Source: Caldisericota bacterium
Lineage (GTDB): Bacteria > CAIJMQ01 > JAADFP01
Reading direction: 5' to 3'
Assembly (NCBI GenBank): GCA_013152825.1
Contig: JAADFP010000115.1
Coordinates: 1-11,544 of the forward strand
DNA: 11,544 nucleotides
Of the stretch, positions 1 to 6,690 are shown one piece after another. The notes under the pieces were generated by a model. It ran no database searches. It had not been told where the DNA came from and worked only from the letters and a program-made list of their open reading frames with translations. Within the stretch, counting starts at the first letter, position 1; each line of letters starts with the position of its first letter. The position numbers and the translations under genes are program-made.

Positions 1-301
1 CTCCTGCAGTAACATAATATCCCAGGGCTATACAGGCCAGCACTGCTATGCTGGCAAGCTCGGTAAGCTCGAGCTTGCCGGTAAAGAACCCCTTAAACGA
101 ACCCACTATCATGGGAATACCCAGGAGAAGTGCTCCCAGCAAAGCACTTATACCAGAAATCTCCGGACGGTCCGGGAACATGCGCGTGGCTATAAAGGCA
201 TTGAAAATAAGAATTCCCCCGATAAGAGTGAATATGAGACGCCGGACTAATTCCCTTTCTTCTTCATGAGCATGTACTGGATGGTAAAGTTCTTCTTTCA
301 T
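1..301 (-). CDS. N-terminus of probable P-type cation-translocating ATPase (partial, runs off the left edge)
   Basis: An open frame starts at ATG 301 and continues off the window edge, giving 100 codons beginning MKEELYHPVHAHEEER. A charged, His/Glu-rich stretch of about 20 residues is followed by two hydrophobic segments: about residues 22-38, and about 54-71 around LLGALLLGIPMIVGSF. A segment FFTGKLELTELASIAVLACIALGYY then follows. The order 'TM pair, short Lys/Glu loop, E-L-x-x-L-A-S-I-A-V' resembles the start of the transmembrane region of P1B heavy-metal ATPases without an HMA domain. The DKTGT phosphorylation motif would lie outside the window, so the family call is an inference. The start ATG directly abuts the TAA of the preceding hflK-like gene (0 bp), which implies translational coupling in the SPFH operon. 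Another polytopic membrane protein is possible. Confidence 0.5.
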   Translation of the reverse strand, partial: MKEELYHPVHAHEEERELVRRLIFTLIGGILIFNAFIATRMFPDRPEISGISALLGALLLGIPMIVGSFKGFFTGKLELTELASIAVLACIALGYYVTAG

Positions 302-1342
302 TTACTTACTCTCTTTCCATCGTTGTTTCTTTCCCAGGATTATTCTCAATTCATTCTCCTTGCCCGGGAATGGTCTTTTCAGGATGAATTTATTCTGTAA
401 ATTGGCCAGTATTTCTTCTATCTTTTCTTGATAGAAGTAAGCAAGATACACATTAAGCCCCTTAGACCCCTCCCCGAATTTCTGGGTAAGTTTTTCAATA
501 TACTCGGCATCAGCACGTGCTTCATTAACTACTTCGCTGCGGTAGGTATTTGCCTCTCCCACAATCCTCGCCGCTTCTCCCCGTGCAGTATTCACTACCC
601 GGTTGGCATAAGACTTAGCTTCATTTATGCGTGCACTTTTTATCTGCTCGGATTTAATCACTTTGTTAAATGCATCTGCTACCTGGAGAGGCGGAACCGA
701 ACGATCCAGGTACACGGCCACAAGGGTTAAGCCAGAACCCAGCTCGTCAAGAGTCTTCTGTGCCTCGTTTTTGACCATGCGAGAAAAGGTTTCCAGCCGG
801 GTACGCAATGCTTCATCAACCGAGAGTCTTCCTCCTACACGCACTATAGCATTAGAGACCGCGATTTTTATCATGGATTCTTCCTGGCTGGTACGGGTAA
901 GGTACAAAATGGGATCGTCTATCTGGTACTCTATATGCCATAAAGTGTGAATAATATTGTTATCTCCGGTTATCAAATACCCGTGCAACCACGGAATCAG
1001 GAAAGGAGCAGGGGTAACATTCTCCTTGTCTAAATCCGGATCCCAGAATTCCTTCAACTCTATAGACTTAACTTTCTTGACCGGTATACGCACAACTTTA
1101 TCTATAGGCTCGGGAAAAGACCAGTGGAAGCCAGGCTTCAGTACCCTTTCATCTCCAATTCCTTTAATCTTTCCCCAGCGAAGCACTACAGCTACTTCAT
1201 CCTGTTTAACGGTAAAAAAACCCGAGAGCAGATAGGAAATCACCAGAACAGCTACCAGAACCTTAAGGAAATAGAAACTTAACCTGAGAGCACGGGAAAA
1301 GTACTCTAATGCTTGGCTTTGTTCCTTACTTTTTTTCGCCAT
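302..1342 (-). CDS. Single-pass HflK-like SPFH/Band 7 membrane protein
   Basis: This is a 346-residue SPFH-domain protein. It has a charged N-terminus, one membrane helix (about residues 24-43) and a Band 7 domain beginning SGFFTVKQDEVAVVLRWGK. Next come the 'LKPGFHWSFPEPID' motif and a long Ala/Glu/Arg-rich coiled coil (KSARINEAKSYANRVVNTAR) that closely follows the HflK pattern, not that of HflC. HflK partners HflC in a large periplasm-facing cage around the FtsH protease in Enterobacteria; the target here is unknown because no ftsH lies nearby. ATG 1342 is chosen because GGAG sits 7 nt upstream. An earlier in-frame ATG at 1378 has no ribosome-binding site and would overlap hflC by 53 bp. 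The chosen start overlaps the hflC end by 17 bp. It is the third SPFH gene of the operon, and its TAA abuts the next ATG. Confidence 0.9.
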   Translation of the reverse strand: MAKKSKEQSQALEYFSRALRLSFYFLKVLVAVLVISYLLSGFFTVKQDEVAVVLRWGKIKGIGDERVLKPGFHWSFPEPIDKVVRIPVKKVKSIELKEFWDPDLDKENVTPAPFLIPWLHGYLITGDNNIIHTLWHIEYQIDDPILYLTRTSQEESMIKIAVSNAIVRVGGRLSVDEALRTRLETFSRMVKNEAQKTLDELGSGLTLVAVYLDRSVPPLQVADAFNKVIKSEQIKSARINEAKSYANRVVNTARGEAARIVGEANTYRSEVVNEARADAEYIEKLTQKFGEGSKGLNVYLAYFYQEKIEEILANLQNKFILKRPFPGKENELRIILGKKQRWKESK

Positions 1343-2253
1343 TGTCTTTCTCCAGGTATCCACCCAGGAGTAAATCATAGGGGGGAGTCCGACTATCCAG
1401 GATGATAGTGGAATTACTCTTAAGAGTGTTCTCCAGGGCTTCTAACTTTCTCAGGAAAATTGCCAGGTCCTCATTCTTGCTGAAAATATCGTAGTAGCGT
1501 GCAGCCTCTGCATCGCCTTCCCCTTTGATTCTTTTGGCCTGGGCCCGGGCTTCTGCCAGTATCTTGTCCTTTTCGGCATCTGCCTTCGCCTTTATGTCGC
1601 TGGCCATGCCTTCACCTTCTGCCAGGAATTTCTGGGCTATTCTCTCTCTTTCCTTCCGCATCCTTTCAAACACATCCTGAGTAACCTCCTGGGGAAACTG
1701 TATCCTCTTGAGTACCACTTCCAGGATTTTTATCCCGTATGTTTTCTCCGATTCCGCAGAAGATAATTCCTTAATTTTTTCCTGGATTTCGTCTAATTTA
1801 AGTAATTTCTTATCTATTCTTATCTACATTAATCAGCTGGGAAAGCTCATAAGTACCAATAACCCCGTTTTCATAATTTCTTACCAGGGAAACCAGTTTT
1901 CTCTCTGCTGCATCCTTGCTGCCTACAGAAGTAAAAAACTTGAGTGGTTCCTTTATTTTCCAGAAGGTAGAAGTAATCAAAATTATATTCTTTCCATCGC
2001 GGGTGTAGGTTTCCTCCATCTTACTCTCCAGCACATTAATCCTGCCATCGAAGTGGTACACCTCCTGGATGGGCCAGGGAGCCTTCCAGTAAAGCCCGGG
2101 TTCGTTTATAACCCGCACCGGTTTACCAAAAGTGGTGATCACCGCCATCTTCCCCACCGGCACCTGGAAGGCAATAAGGTATAGAACAAGTATGATGAGC
2201 AGGAACAACCCCAGAGAAAAAGTGTATGGGTTCCAGATTCTTTTTTTACTCAT
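1326..2253 (-). pseudogene. hflC: hflC homolog, reading frame broken by a 10-bp tandem duplication
   Basis: Two collinear frames encode one HflC. The first (2253-1810, 147 codons) has a membrane helix at about residues 13-29 and the SPFH start VPVGKMAVITTFGKPVRV, and ends ...LINVDKNR-stop. The second frame, open from the break down to 1326, carries the HflC signature RMRKERERIAQKFLAEGEG and a coiled coil IKGEGDAEAARYYDIF. They meet at a perfect 10-bp tandem duplication (1807-1826) that contains the TAA. Removing one copy gives ...INVDKKLLKLDEIQEKI... and a 305-residue protein; E. coli HflC has 334. The ATG overlaps the upstream stop by 4 bp (ATGA) and AAGGAG lies 8 nt upstream, so initiation looks intact. 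All other conserved features are undamaged, so the break is recent, bypassed, phase-variable or a sequence error. The label 'pseudogene' describes only the sequence as given. Confidence 0.88.
1807..1826. repeat. Perfect 10-bp tandem duplication inside hflC
   Basis: TTCTTATCTA occurs twice with no spacer (1807-1816 and 1817-1826 on the plus strand). On the coding strand the unit is TAGATAAGAA, and its copies supply the premature TAA at 1812-1810. The excess is 10 bp (1 mod 3), exactly what is needed to explain the frame change between the two hflC parts. Flanking bases do not extend the repeat. Confidence 0.97.
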
Positions 2254-4121
2254 TTTTTAATCTCCTTTGTTTCTGTTCCCAGACCTAAGGAAAGAATATC
2301 GGGCAGAGGAGTCTTCTCCAGGTCAAGCACAGTGACATTTCTTTCCCTCTCAGATGAAACCACAATATATTTTCTGGGAGAAAGGAGGCTCCTTTCCAGC
2401 GTTTTCAAATAGTGTCTATATTTGAAAATGCGGGGATTCTTCTGGTAAGCCTGCAATTCCTTTAAAAATTCTTCTCCCCGTGCCTCCGATTCCACAGACC
2501 TGGTCAATCTGTAAGACTCTGCCTGTACTTTTATCCGGGAGGCATCGTAATCCGCCAGGGTAAGCTCCCGGTTTCTGTAAGATTCCGCATCCAGAATATA
2601 TGCTTCCTTTCTTTCCATTGCACCCACAACTTTCTCAAAACTCAATGCCGTCTCCACGGGCGGGTGAACATTCCCCACACTCACCATGACTATCTTTATT
2701 CCCAGATTATGCTTATCTGCTTCTTTTTGAATATTCTCCTTGAGTATATTAGCCAGCGAAAGCCTCTTCACATTCAACACTTCAAAGAAATCGGCGTTCA
2801 TCATCATTCTGGTAAACTGGTTATAGACAAGACTCTCCAGGAGTTTATTCGGTTGAGCCTGGGTATATGCATAATCAAATAGTTTATCAGGGTCAATGCG
2901 ATAGTAAACCCAGACAACACCAGTAAGGAAATTCACCGGCACAGTGGTATAACGGGAAGAAGAAGTAGCTCCTTCCTTGCTGGCAATTATCCAGTTAAAT
3001 TCTTCTTCATAGTGCCTTTCCGTCCAGAGAACTCTTCCCCCTTCTTCGCCACGCACCCCGGCACGGATAGTCTTTATCCGCTCTACATCGTAAATCTTAG
3101 CCTTTCCAATAGGCCAGGGAAACTTGAGATGAATTCCGGGGCCAAAAACTTTCCCCCCTTCTATCGGCTTTCCCAGGAATTCTATGAAAGCTCTTTCATA
3201 GGGTCTCACAATTACCAAAGAAGTTAGTAAGTAAAGCAAGGCAATCTGCAATATAATAAGAGGAATAAGCCGCTTCTTCACAAACTGGTAAAACCAGGTT
3301 TGCGTTATACGAAAGCCAAACTGGTAATCAAGTATCTCCGAGAAAGAAGGGATAACTTCTTCAGGCGTGGAAAGCAGGTATAAAATTCGTGAGTCAAAAG
3401 AAAGCCGTCTCTCTGCCGTGGAAGAACGATAAAAAGAAAGGATAATATTCAGGGCATATTCGAACCCCACCGCGACGAGCAGGATATTAAGCAGATAGAA
3501 GACAAACCATTCTACCTTGGGAAGGCCAAAGTTTCTTAGAGTCAAAGATATAGCCACCAGGAAAGTGAAAAAGGCATTAACTCCCAGGAAGGTCCCGATA
3601 CTGCGCAGGTCATGCCATAACTTCTCCTTGGACATACCCAGGATATAGCGAGAGAACAAGAAAATGAGAAAAGTTAATCCGATTAGTAAAAGAGGAATGG
3701 CCGAATTTGGCTTGTAGAGTGCCCTTTCCCCCCAGAGATAGAGCATTATTCGGAAGGGAACATAAAAGAGAAGGAAGGAAAGTATTAAGGTTATCCCGGG
3801 GATTACCCACTTTTCAGTTTGTCTTAAACGTATACGGGAAATCAGCAGAGTGCTTTCCTCGTCCCTGAACATCCGCCCTTCTTTTTTGGCAAGCTCTTCT
3901 ACTTCCTCCCTTTCCAGTCTTTCTCTATACCTCTGCTGGAAAAGGAGAAAGAGCAGGGTAAAAATGGGGACACCTATTCCAGCATGAAAAGCTTCGGTAA
4001 GGAGAAGAGGAGATTTCACCTGCAAATACATTATGTAGAAGACGAGGGACAAGAAAACCTGGAAGAGGGAAGCTCCCAGGGCTACCTGGAAAGCCCGCCG
4101 CAATTTATCCTTATCTTCCAC
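2250..4121 (-). CDS. Polytopic HflK-like SPFH protein with extra N-terminal membrane domain
   Basis: This is a 623-residue protein in two parts. Residues 1-280 hold about six hydrophobic segments (roughly 15-33, 47-63, 106-128, 141-162, 173-195 and 206-230), with a charged loop at 62-104 rich in Arg and Glu. A further helix at about 285-305 leads into an SPFH/Band 7 domain (VRPYERAFIEFLGKPIEGG; FGPGIHLKFPWPIGKAKIYD). The C-terminal coiled coil (MERKEAYILDAESYRNREL) resembles HflK. E. coli HflK is about 420 residues with a single helix, so the polytopic N-terminus is the unusual part. The start is GTG 4121: AAGGAGGT lies 5 nt upstream. It overlaps the permease stop by 11 bp, and its own TGA overlaps the hflC ATG by 4 bp. 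Probable role: membrane scaffold with HflC and the second HflK-like protein. Partner and substrate are unknown. Confidence 0.88.
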   Translation of the reverse strand: MEDKDKLRRAFQVALGASLFQVFLSLVFYIMYLQVKSPLLLTEAFHAGIGVPIFTLLFLLFQQRYRERLEREEVEELAKKEGRMFRDEESTLLISRIRLRQTEKWVIPGITLILSFLLFYVPFRIMLYLWGERALYKPNSAIPLLLIGLTFLIFLFSRYILGMSKEKLWHDLRSIGTFLGVNAFFTFLVAISLTLRNFGLPKVEWFVFYLLNILLVAVGFEYALNIILSFYRSSTAERRLSFDSRILYLLSTPEEVIPSFSEILDYQFGFRITQTWFYQFVKKRLIPLIILQIALLYLLTSLVIVRPYERAFIEFLGKPIEGGKVFGPGIHLKFPWPIGKAKIYDVERIKTIRAGVRGEEGGRVLWTERHYEEEFNWIIASKEGATSSSRYTTVPVNFLTGVVWVYYRIDPDKLFDYAYTQAQPNKLLESLVYNQFTRMMMNADFFEVLNVKRLSLANILKENIQKEADKHNLGIKIVMVSVGNVHPPVETALSFEKVVGAMERKEAYILDAESYRNRELTLADYDASRIKVQAESYRLTRSVESEARGEEFLKELQAYQKNPRIFKYRHYLKTLERSLLSPRKYIVVSSERERNVTVLDLEKTPLPDILSLGLGTETKEIKK

Positions 4122-5064
4122 CGGATACCTCCTTCCTTTCCCAGATACTCCAACCTAAAAAGGTCATACCCAGAGTATAGAAAAACATATATCCCAGCGT
4201 CTTCCACAGGTAATGAAGCGTTATGCCCCCTCCTTTTAACCAGGTTTCTTCACTCCAGAAAATCTGGAAATTGGGGATAAGAGAATATATTATTTTTATT
4301 CCTGGATTGTGCATAAACTTACCTAAAATGTAATCGGAAGTAAGTCCAAGCATAAAAATCAGGAAGGAAAAAGTCAGGGTAAAAAACAACTTTCCCCTCA
4401 GGGAAAACAGAGAAGCCACCGGCGCCATAACTATTCCTGCCATCCATAGAAAAACTGCCGGAAGGAATAAATTCAGCTGCAGTGCACTTTTATCAACGAA
4501 ATAAAGGATCAGGAGAGAAAGGACAAGAGAAACATTCAGCGAGATGACAAAAGCAGAAGCAAAATTTTTATCAGCATAATAATTAGCCCCACCTGCCAGA
4601 ATTACTGCCACCAGCAAAGGTAAAAATTCGAACCAGAGTATAGAATACTTAACTTCACTGTAAGCTGCTTCCGGCACACCCATCTTCAAGGTCATTATAA
4701 GAACGATAACCAGCGGAACGAGCACAAACAGGAGGGAAAGAGCAACCGCGAAAATCTTGGAGATAAGAAAAGTAAAGCGGGATACCGGCTTACTCAAAAG
4801 GAGGGTGCTGGTCTTCTCCTCCATCTCTCCTCCCACAATGGAGAAAATACCCAGCACACTCACTCCCAATTCGGATAAAAGAATAGTAGCCAGCCCCATA
4901 TCCAGAATCAGCTTTTTTGCATGCATTGCATGCATTAGAGTAAACATGGTAAATGCAGGACTGGCCAGGATAAAGAGGTATGCTCCCACGGTAACAAGAG
5001 AAAAAAACGGCTGTCGGATTACATTATAGAACGAAATATGGGCTAATGCAGGAAAAGCTCTCAT
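4111..5064 (-). CDS. ABC-2 type transporter permease
   Basis: This is a 317-residue polytopic protein. It opens MRAFPALAHISFYNVIRQPF, a typical ABC-2/NosY-like amphipathic N-terminus, followed by a first helix at about 21-45. A cytoplasmic stretch then carries IVGGEMEEKTSTLLLSKPVS (about 77-96); 'E-x-x-x-T-x-x-x-L-x-x-P-v-s-R' is the classic ABC-2 permease motif before the second helix. Four further hydrophobic segments and a C-terminal helix follow. The protein would form the membrane channel of an ATP-driven exporter, but no ATP-binding subunit is encoded beside it. ATG 5064 is favoured by homology-like alignment and by an in-frame TGA seven codons upstream, although no good Shine-Dalgarno is visible. 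It is the first gene of the SPFH operon and overlaps the next gene by 11 bp. A 9-bp in-frame duplication encodes MHAMHA in the first loop. Confidence 0.85.
   Translation of the reverse strand: MRAFPALAHISFYNVIRQPFFSLVTVGAYLFILASPAFTMFTLMHAMHAKKLILDMGLATILLSELGVSVLGIFSIVGGEMEEKTSTLLLSKPVSRFTFLISKIFAVALSLLFVLVPLVIVLIMTLKMGVPEAAYSEVKYSILWFEFLPLLVAVILAGGANYYADKNFASAFVISLNVSLVLSLLILYFVDKSALQLNLFLPAVFLWMAGIVMAPVASLFSLRGKLFFTLTFSFLIFMLGLTSDYILGKFMHNPGIKIIYSLIPNFQIFWSEETWLKGGGITLHYLWKTLGYMFFYTLGMTFLGWSIWERKEVSGGR
4917..4936. repeat. In-frame 9-bp tandem duplication in the ABC permease
   Basis: The unit GCATGCATT is present twice without a spacer (4919-4927 and 4928-4936), with two further matching bases to the left, so period 9 holds over 20 bp. 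On the coding strand it encodes MHA-MHA. Because 9 is a multiple of 3 the frame is kept. Confidence 0.95.
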
Positions 5065-5121
5065 AATAAGTAAGACATTACTTCAACTTGACTCCAAAAT
5101 TACCACGGAGCACATATCCAA

Positions 5122-5127
5122 ATTATA
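5122..5127 (-). promoter_or_regulatory. Second candidate -10 box, downstream of the first
   Basis: A second perfect TATAAT (minus strand, GCTTTATAATTTGG) lies 15 bp closer to the permease start. TTGTGG could act as a weak -35 with a 15-bp spacer. Only one of the two boxes need be used; this one is weaker because the spacing is short. Confidence 0.3.
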
Positions 5128-5136
5128 AAGCTTTAA

Positions 5137-5142
5137 ATTATA
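5137..5142 (-). promoter_or_regulatory. Candidate -10 box for the permease/SPFH operon
   Basis: The minus strand reads TGTGGTATAATTTAAAG, containing a perfect TATAAT preceded by TGG (an extended -10, TGnTATAAT). It lies about 73 bp upstream of ATG 5064. No convincing -35 is seen at 17 bp, which an extended -10 can tolerate. The surrounding 60 bp are strongly AT-rich compared with the genes. Confidence 0.45.
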
Positions 5143-5282
5143 CCACAAGAAATGACTTTTCATATCTGTAATACTATTTCTCCATAATATACCATACCCC
5201 TGTATTGTATGGCAAGGGGGTTGGGAAAGATGGCAAATAGCCCCTGTTCCCGGAGGATGCGGGGAGGACAGACAGGTATGAC

Positions 5283-5420
5283 AGGCGGGCAATCAACCAG
5301 GAATACCAGGATAATAAGAAACCAGGATTACCCATTCACTACTTACTGCTCACCATTTACTTTTTACTGCTTACTAACTCTTCCCTCGCTACTCACTACC
5401 AAGTACTCCCCAGTCTATAG
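5283..5420 (-). repeat. Composite intergenic repeat, copy A (inverted relative to 11288-11512)
   Basis: Read on the minus strand this contains CTATAGACTGGGGAGTA, then TTGGTAGTGAGTAGCGAGGG, then GTGAGCAGT, then AATCCTGGTTTCTTA, then ATCCTGGTATTCCTGGTT and finally ATTGCCCGCCT. The same modules occur in the same order on the plus strand at 11288-11512. Neither copy encodes a protein, so this is a dispersed non-coding repeat family. Confidence 0.85.
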
Positions 5421-5435
5421 CCTCATTCGGTAACC

Positions 5436-5475
5436 GGTTGCGGTTGCGCCGCTCGAAACGGTATCCGTTATCCGT
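5436..5475. repeat. Two short perfect tandem duplications in the spacer
   Basis: GGTTGC is doubled at 5436-5447 (period 6 extends one base each way) and TATCCGT is doubled at 5462-5475. They show that small tandem copies also occur outside genes in this window. Confidence 0.85.
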
Positions 5476-5517
5476 CTACCGTCTCCCCCCTCTGTGCCTC
5501 TCTTTCTCCTCCTCGTC

Positions 5518-5555
5518 ATTCCCGCGCAAGCGGGAATCCAGGATTCTGTATCCTG
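5518..5555. repeat. Tandem hairpin pair downstream of the oxidoreductase gene
   Basis: ATTCCCGC-GCAA-GCGGGAAT (5518-5537) is a perfect 8-bp stem with a four-base loop. It is followed one base later by CAGGAT-TCTGT-ATCCTG (5539-5555), a 6-bp stem. The first hairpin matches the common dispersed 'ATTCCCGC...GCGGGAAT' palindrome type seen in many bacteria. No T-tract follows in the direction of transcription, so it is not a standard intrinsic terminator, though it could protect the 3' end of the mRNA. Confidence 0.75.
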
Positions 5556-5561
5556 CATCGC

Positions 5562-5613
5562 CCTTCCCTCACTACTAACTACTATCTACTCACTACTTCC
5601 CCCAGTCTATGGT
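5562..5613 (-). repeat. Partial third copy of the TAGTGAGTAG / TAGACTGGGG repeat words
   Basis: On the minus strand, immediately after the oxidoreductase stop, the sequence reads ACCATAGACTGGGGGAAG and then AGTGAGTAGATAGTAGTTAG. The order matches the first part of copy B at 11288-11340. The stop codon itself (AGACTTTAG) belongs to the repeat word. Confidence 0.7.
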
Positions 5614-6690
5614 CTAAAGTCTTTCTATCTCCACGGGAGCTCCCTCCTTCTCCACGCTCTCCATCACCGCAGCAGCAATGCTCGTAGTTACCACTCCGTC
5701 TTCTCCCATGGCTACTTTCCCCTTCAGATTTTCAATTTTTCCGCCCTGCCTCAAAAACTGGAGGTTATAGATAAAGTCCATTATTGATTCAAAGCCGTAC
5801 CCGTGGTACTCCTCGTTACCCCATTTATCCTCGGTTTTCTCAAAGAAACCCAGGTTAAAAGTCTTCATTCCTCTTCCCCTAAAACAGCCTCTCATCCCCC
5901 GATACTGTGAATCCACCTCTATCATGCCCTTATCCCCCACCAGGCGGAATTCCTGGTTTACCACTGCCTCAAATTCCTCGGGAAGAATCCAGGAAGTATC
6001 AAAGGTAATGGATATTCCATCTTCATACTCCACCTTGGCCTGTATAGAATCGTAGGTGTCTATTCCCATATTCTTGAGAACTCTCTTTATCCCGGTAGCC
6101 ACCACCCTCACTGGCTTTTTCTTGATTATCCAGGTAAGCAAGTCATAGAAATGTACTCCCAGGAACCAGACGGGGGAAGAGCGGGGAGCCCAATTGGGGA
6201 AACAGTCCCGGGGCAGATTTATGACATCTTCCATCATTACATGGCCATACTGAATTTCTCCCAGCTCTCCGCTTTTTACTATTCTTTCTGCTTCCCTGTG
6301 ATAAGGGTCATAACGTTTATGAAAATCCACCTGCAGGAAAACCCCCTTATCCCGGGCCTTTCTATCAATTTCCCTGGCTCCCTGCACCGTAACATCCAGT
6401 GGTTTCTCCACTAAAAGAGGCAATCCCCGCTCAATAACCTCCAGAGCTATATCTTTGTGTAAATGGTCCGGGGTAGCAATGGTCACGGCATCCGGCTTTT
6501 CAGTCTCCAGCATCTGGCGAAAATCTGTATAACCTTTCACCCCGAAACTCTCGTATTGTTTTTTAAGTGTTTCTTCATTCAAATCAGACAGGGCAAGAAG
6601 TTTTACTTCTCCCCTTCTCTCCATTTGCTTGAAAGCTCTCAAATGATTTGTCCCAAAAGCTCCTCCTCCAATTACACAGATCTTAATCAT
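5614..6690 (-). CDS. Gfo/Idh/MocA family NAD(P)-dependent oxidoreductase
   Basis: This is a 358-residue two-domain dehydrogenase. The N-terminal Rossmann fold opens MIKICVIGGGAFGTNHL (dinucleotide-binding glycine motif at residues 8-13). The diagnostic EKP motif is at 95-97, with the catalytic Lys at 96. The C-terminal domain carries the family's WFLGVHFYDLLTW segment, with His180 as the likely catalytic His and Asp183 beside it. Members oxidise sugars, inositols or amino-sugar derivatives, or reduce imines; the substrate cannot be assigned here. ATG 6690 has GGAGG 6 nt upstream, inside the end of the M20 gene, and overlaps that gene by 8 bp (ATGATTAA), so the pair is translationally coupled. 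Length is normal and the frame is intact. The last codons run straight into an intergenic repeat word. Confidence 0.92.
   Translation of the reverse strand: MIKICVIGGGAFGTNHLRAFKQMERRGEVKLLALSDLNEETLKKQYESFGVKGYTDFRQMLETEKPDAVTIATPDHLHKDIALEVIERGLPLLVEKPLDVTVQGAREIDRKARDKGVFLQVDFHKRYDPYHREAERIVKSGELGEIQYGHVMMEDVINLPRDCFPNWAPRSSPVWFLGVHFYDLLTWIIKKKPVRVVATGIKRVLKNMGIDTYDSIQAKVEYEDGISITFDTSWILPEEFEAVVNQEFRLVGDKGMIEVDSQYRGMRGCFRGRGMKTFNLGFFEKTEDKWGNEEYHGYGFESIMDFIYNLQFLRQGGKIENLKGKVAMGEDGVVTTSIAAAVMESVEKEGAPVEIERL

Larger units (their letters stand above)
5065..5613. other. 549-bp gene-free spacer with promoter and interspersed repeats
   Basis: No credible gene is present on either strand; the short frames here are low-complexity and look unlike proteins. 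From right to left along transcription it holds the tail of the oxidoreductase, a repeat word block (5562-5613), adjacent hairpins (5518-5555), two short tandem duplications (GGTTGC at 5436-5447, TATCCGT at 5462-5475), a composite repeat (5283-5420) and an AT-rich promoter region (about 5090-5200). Confidence 0.8.

Noticed and set aside
1343..1378. Longer start (ATG 1378) for the second HflK-like protein
   Set aside because: It has no Shine-Dalgarno and would enlarge the overlap with hflC to 53 bp; ATG 1342 has GGAG at 7 nt and begins at the expected charged N-terminus.
5083..5292. 69-codon minus-strand frame upstream of the permease
   Set aside because: It spans the AT-rich promoter region and a repeat, has no ribosome-binding site, and its composition (Cys/His/Pro-rich start) is unlike a protein.
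5518..5555. Intrinsic terminator for the oxidoreductase transcript
   Set aside because: The stems are good, but no U-tract follows in the direction of transcription; they are better described as dispersed palindromes.
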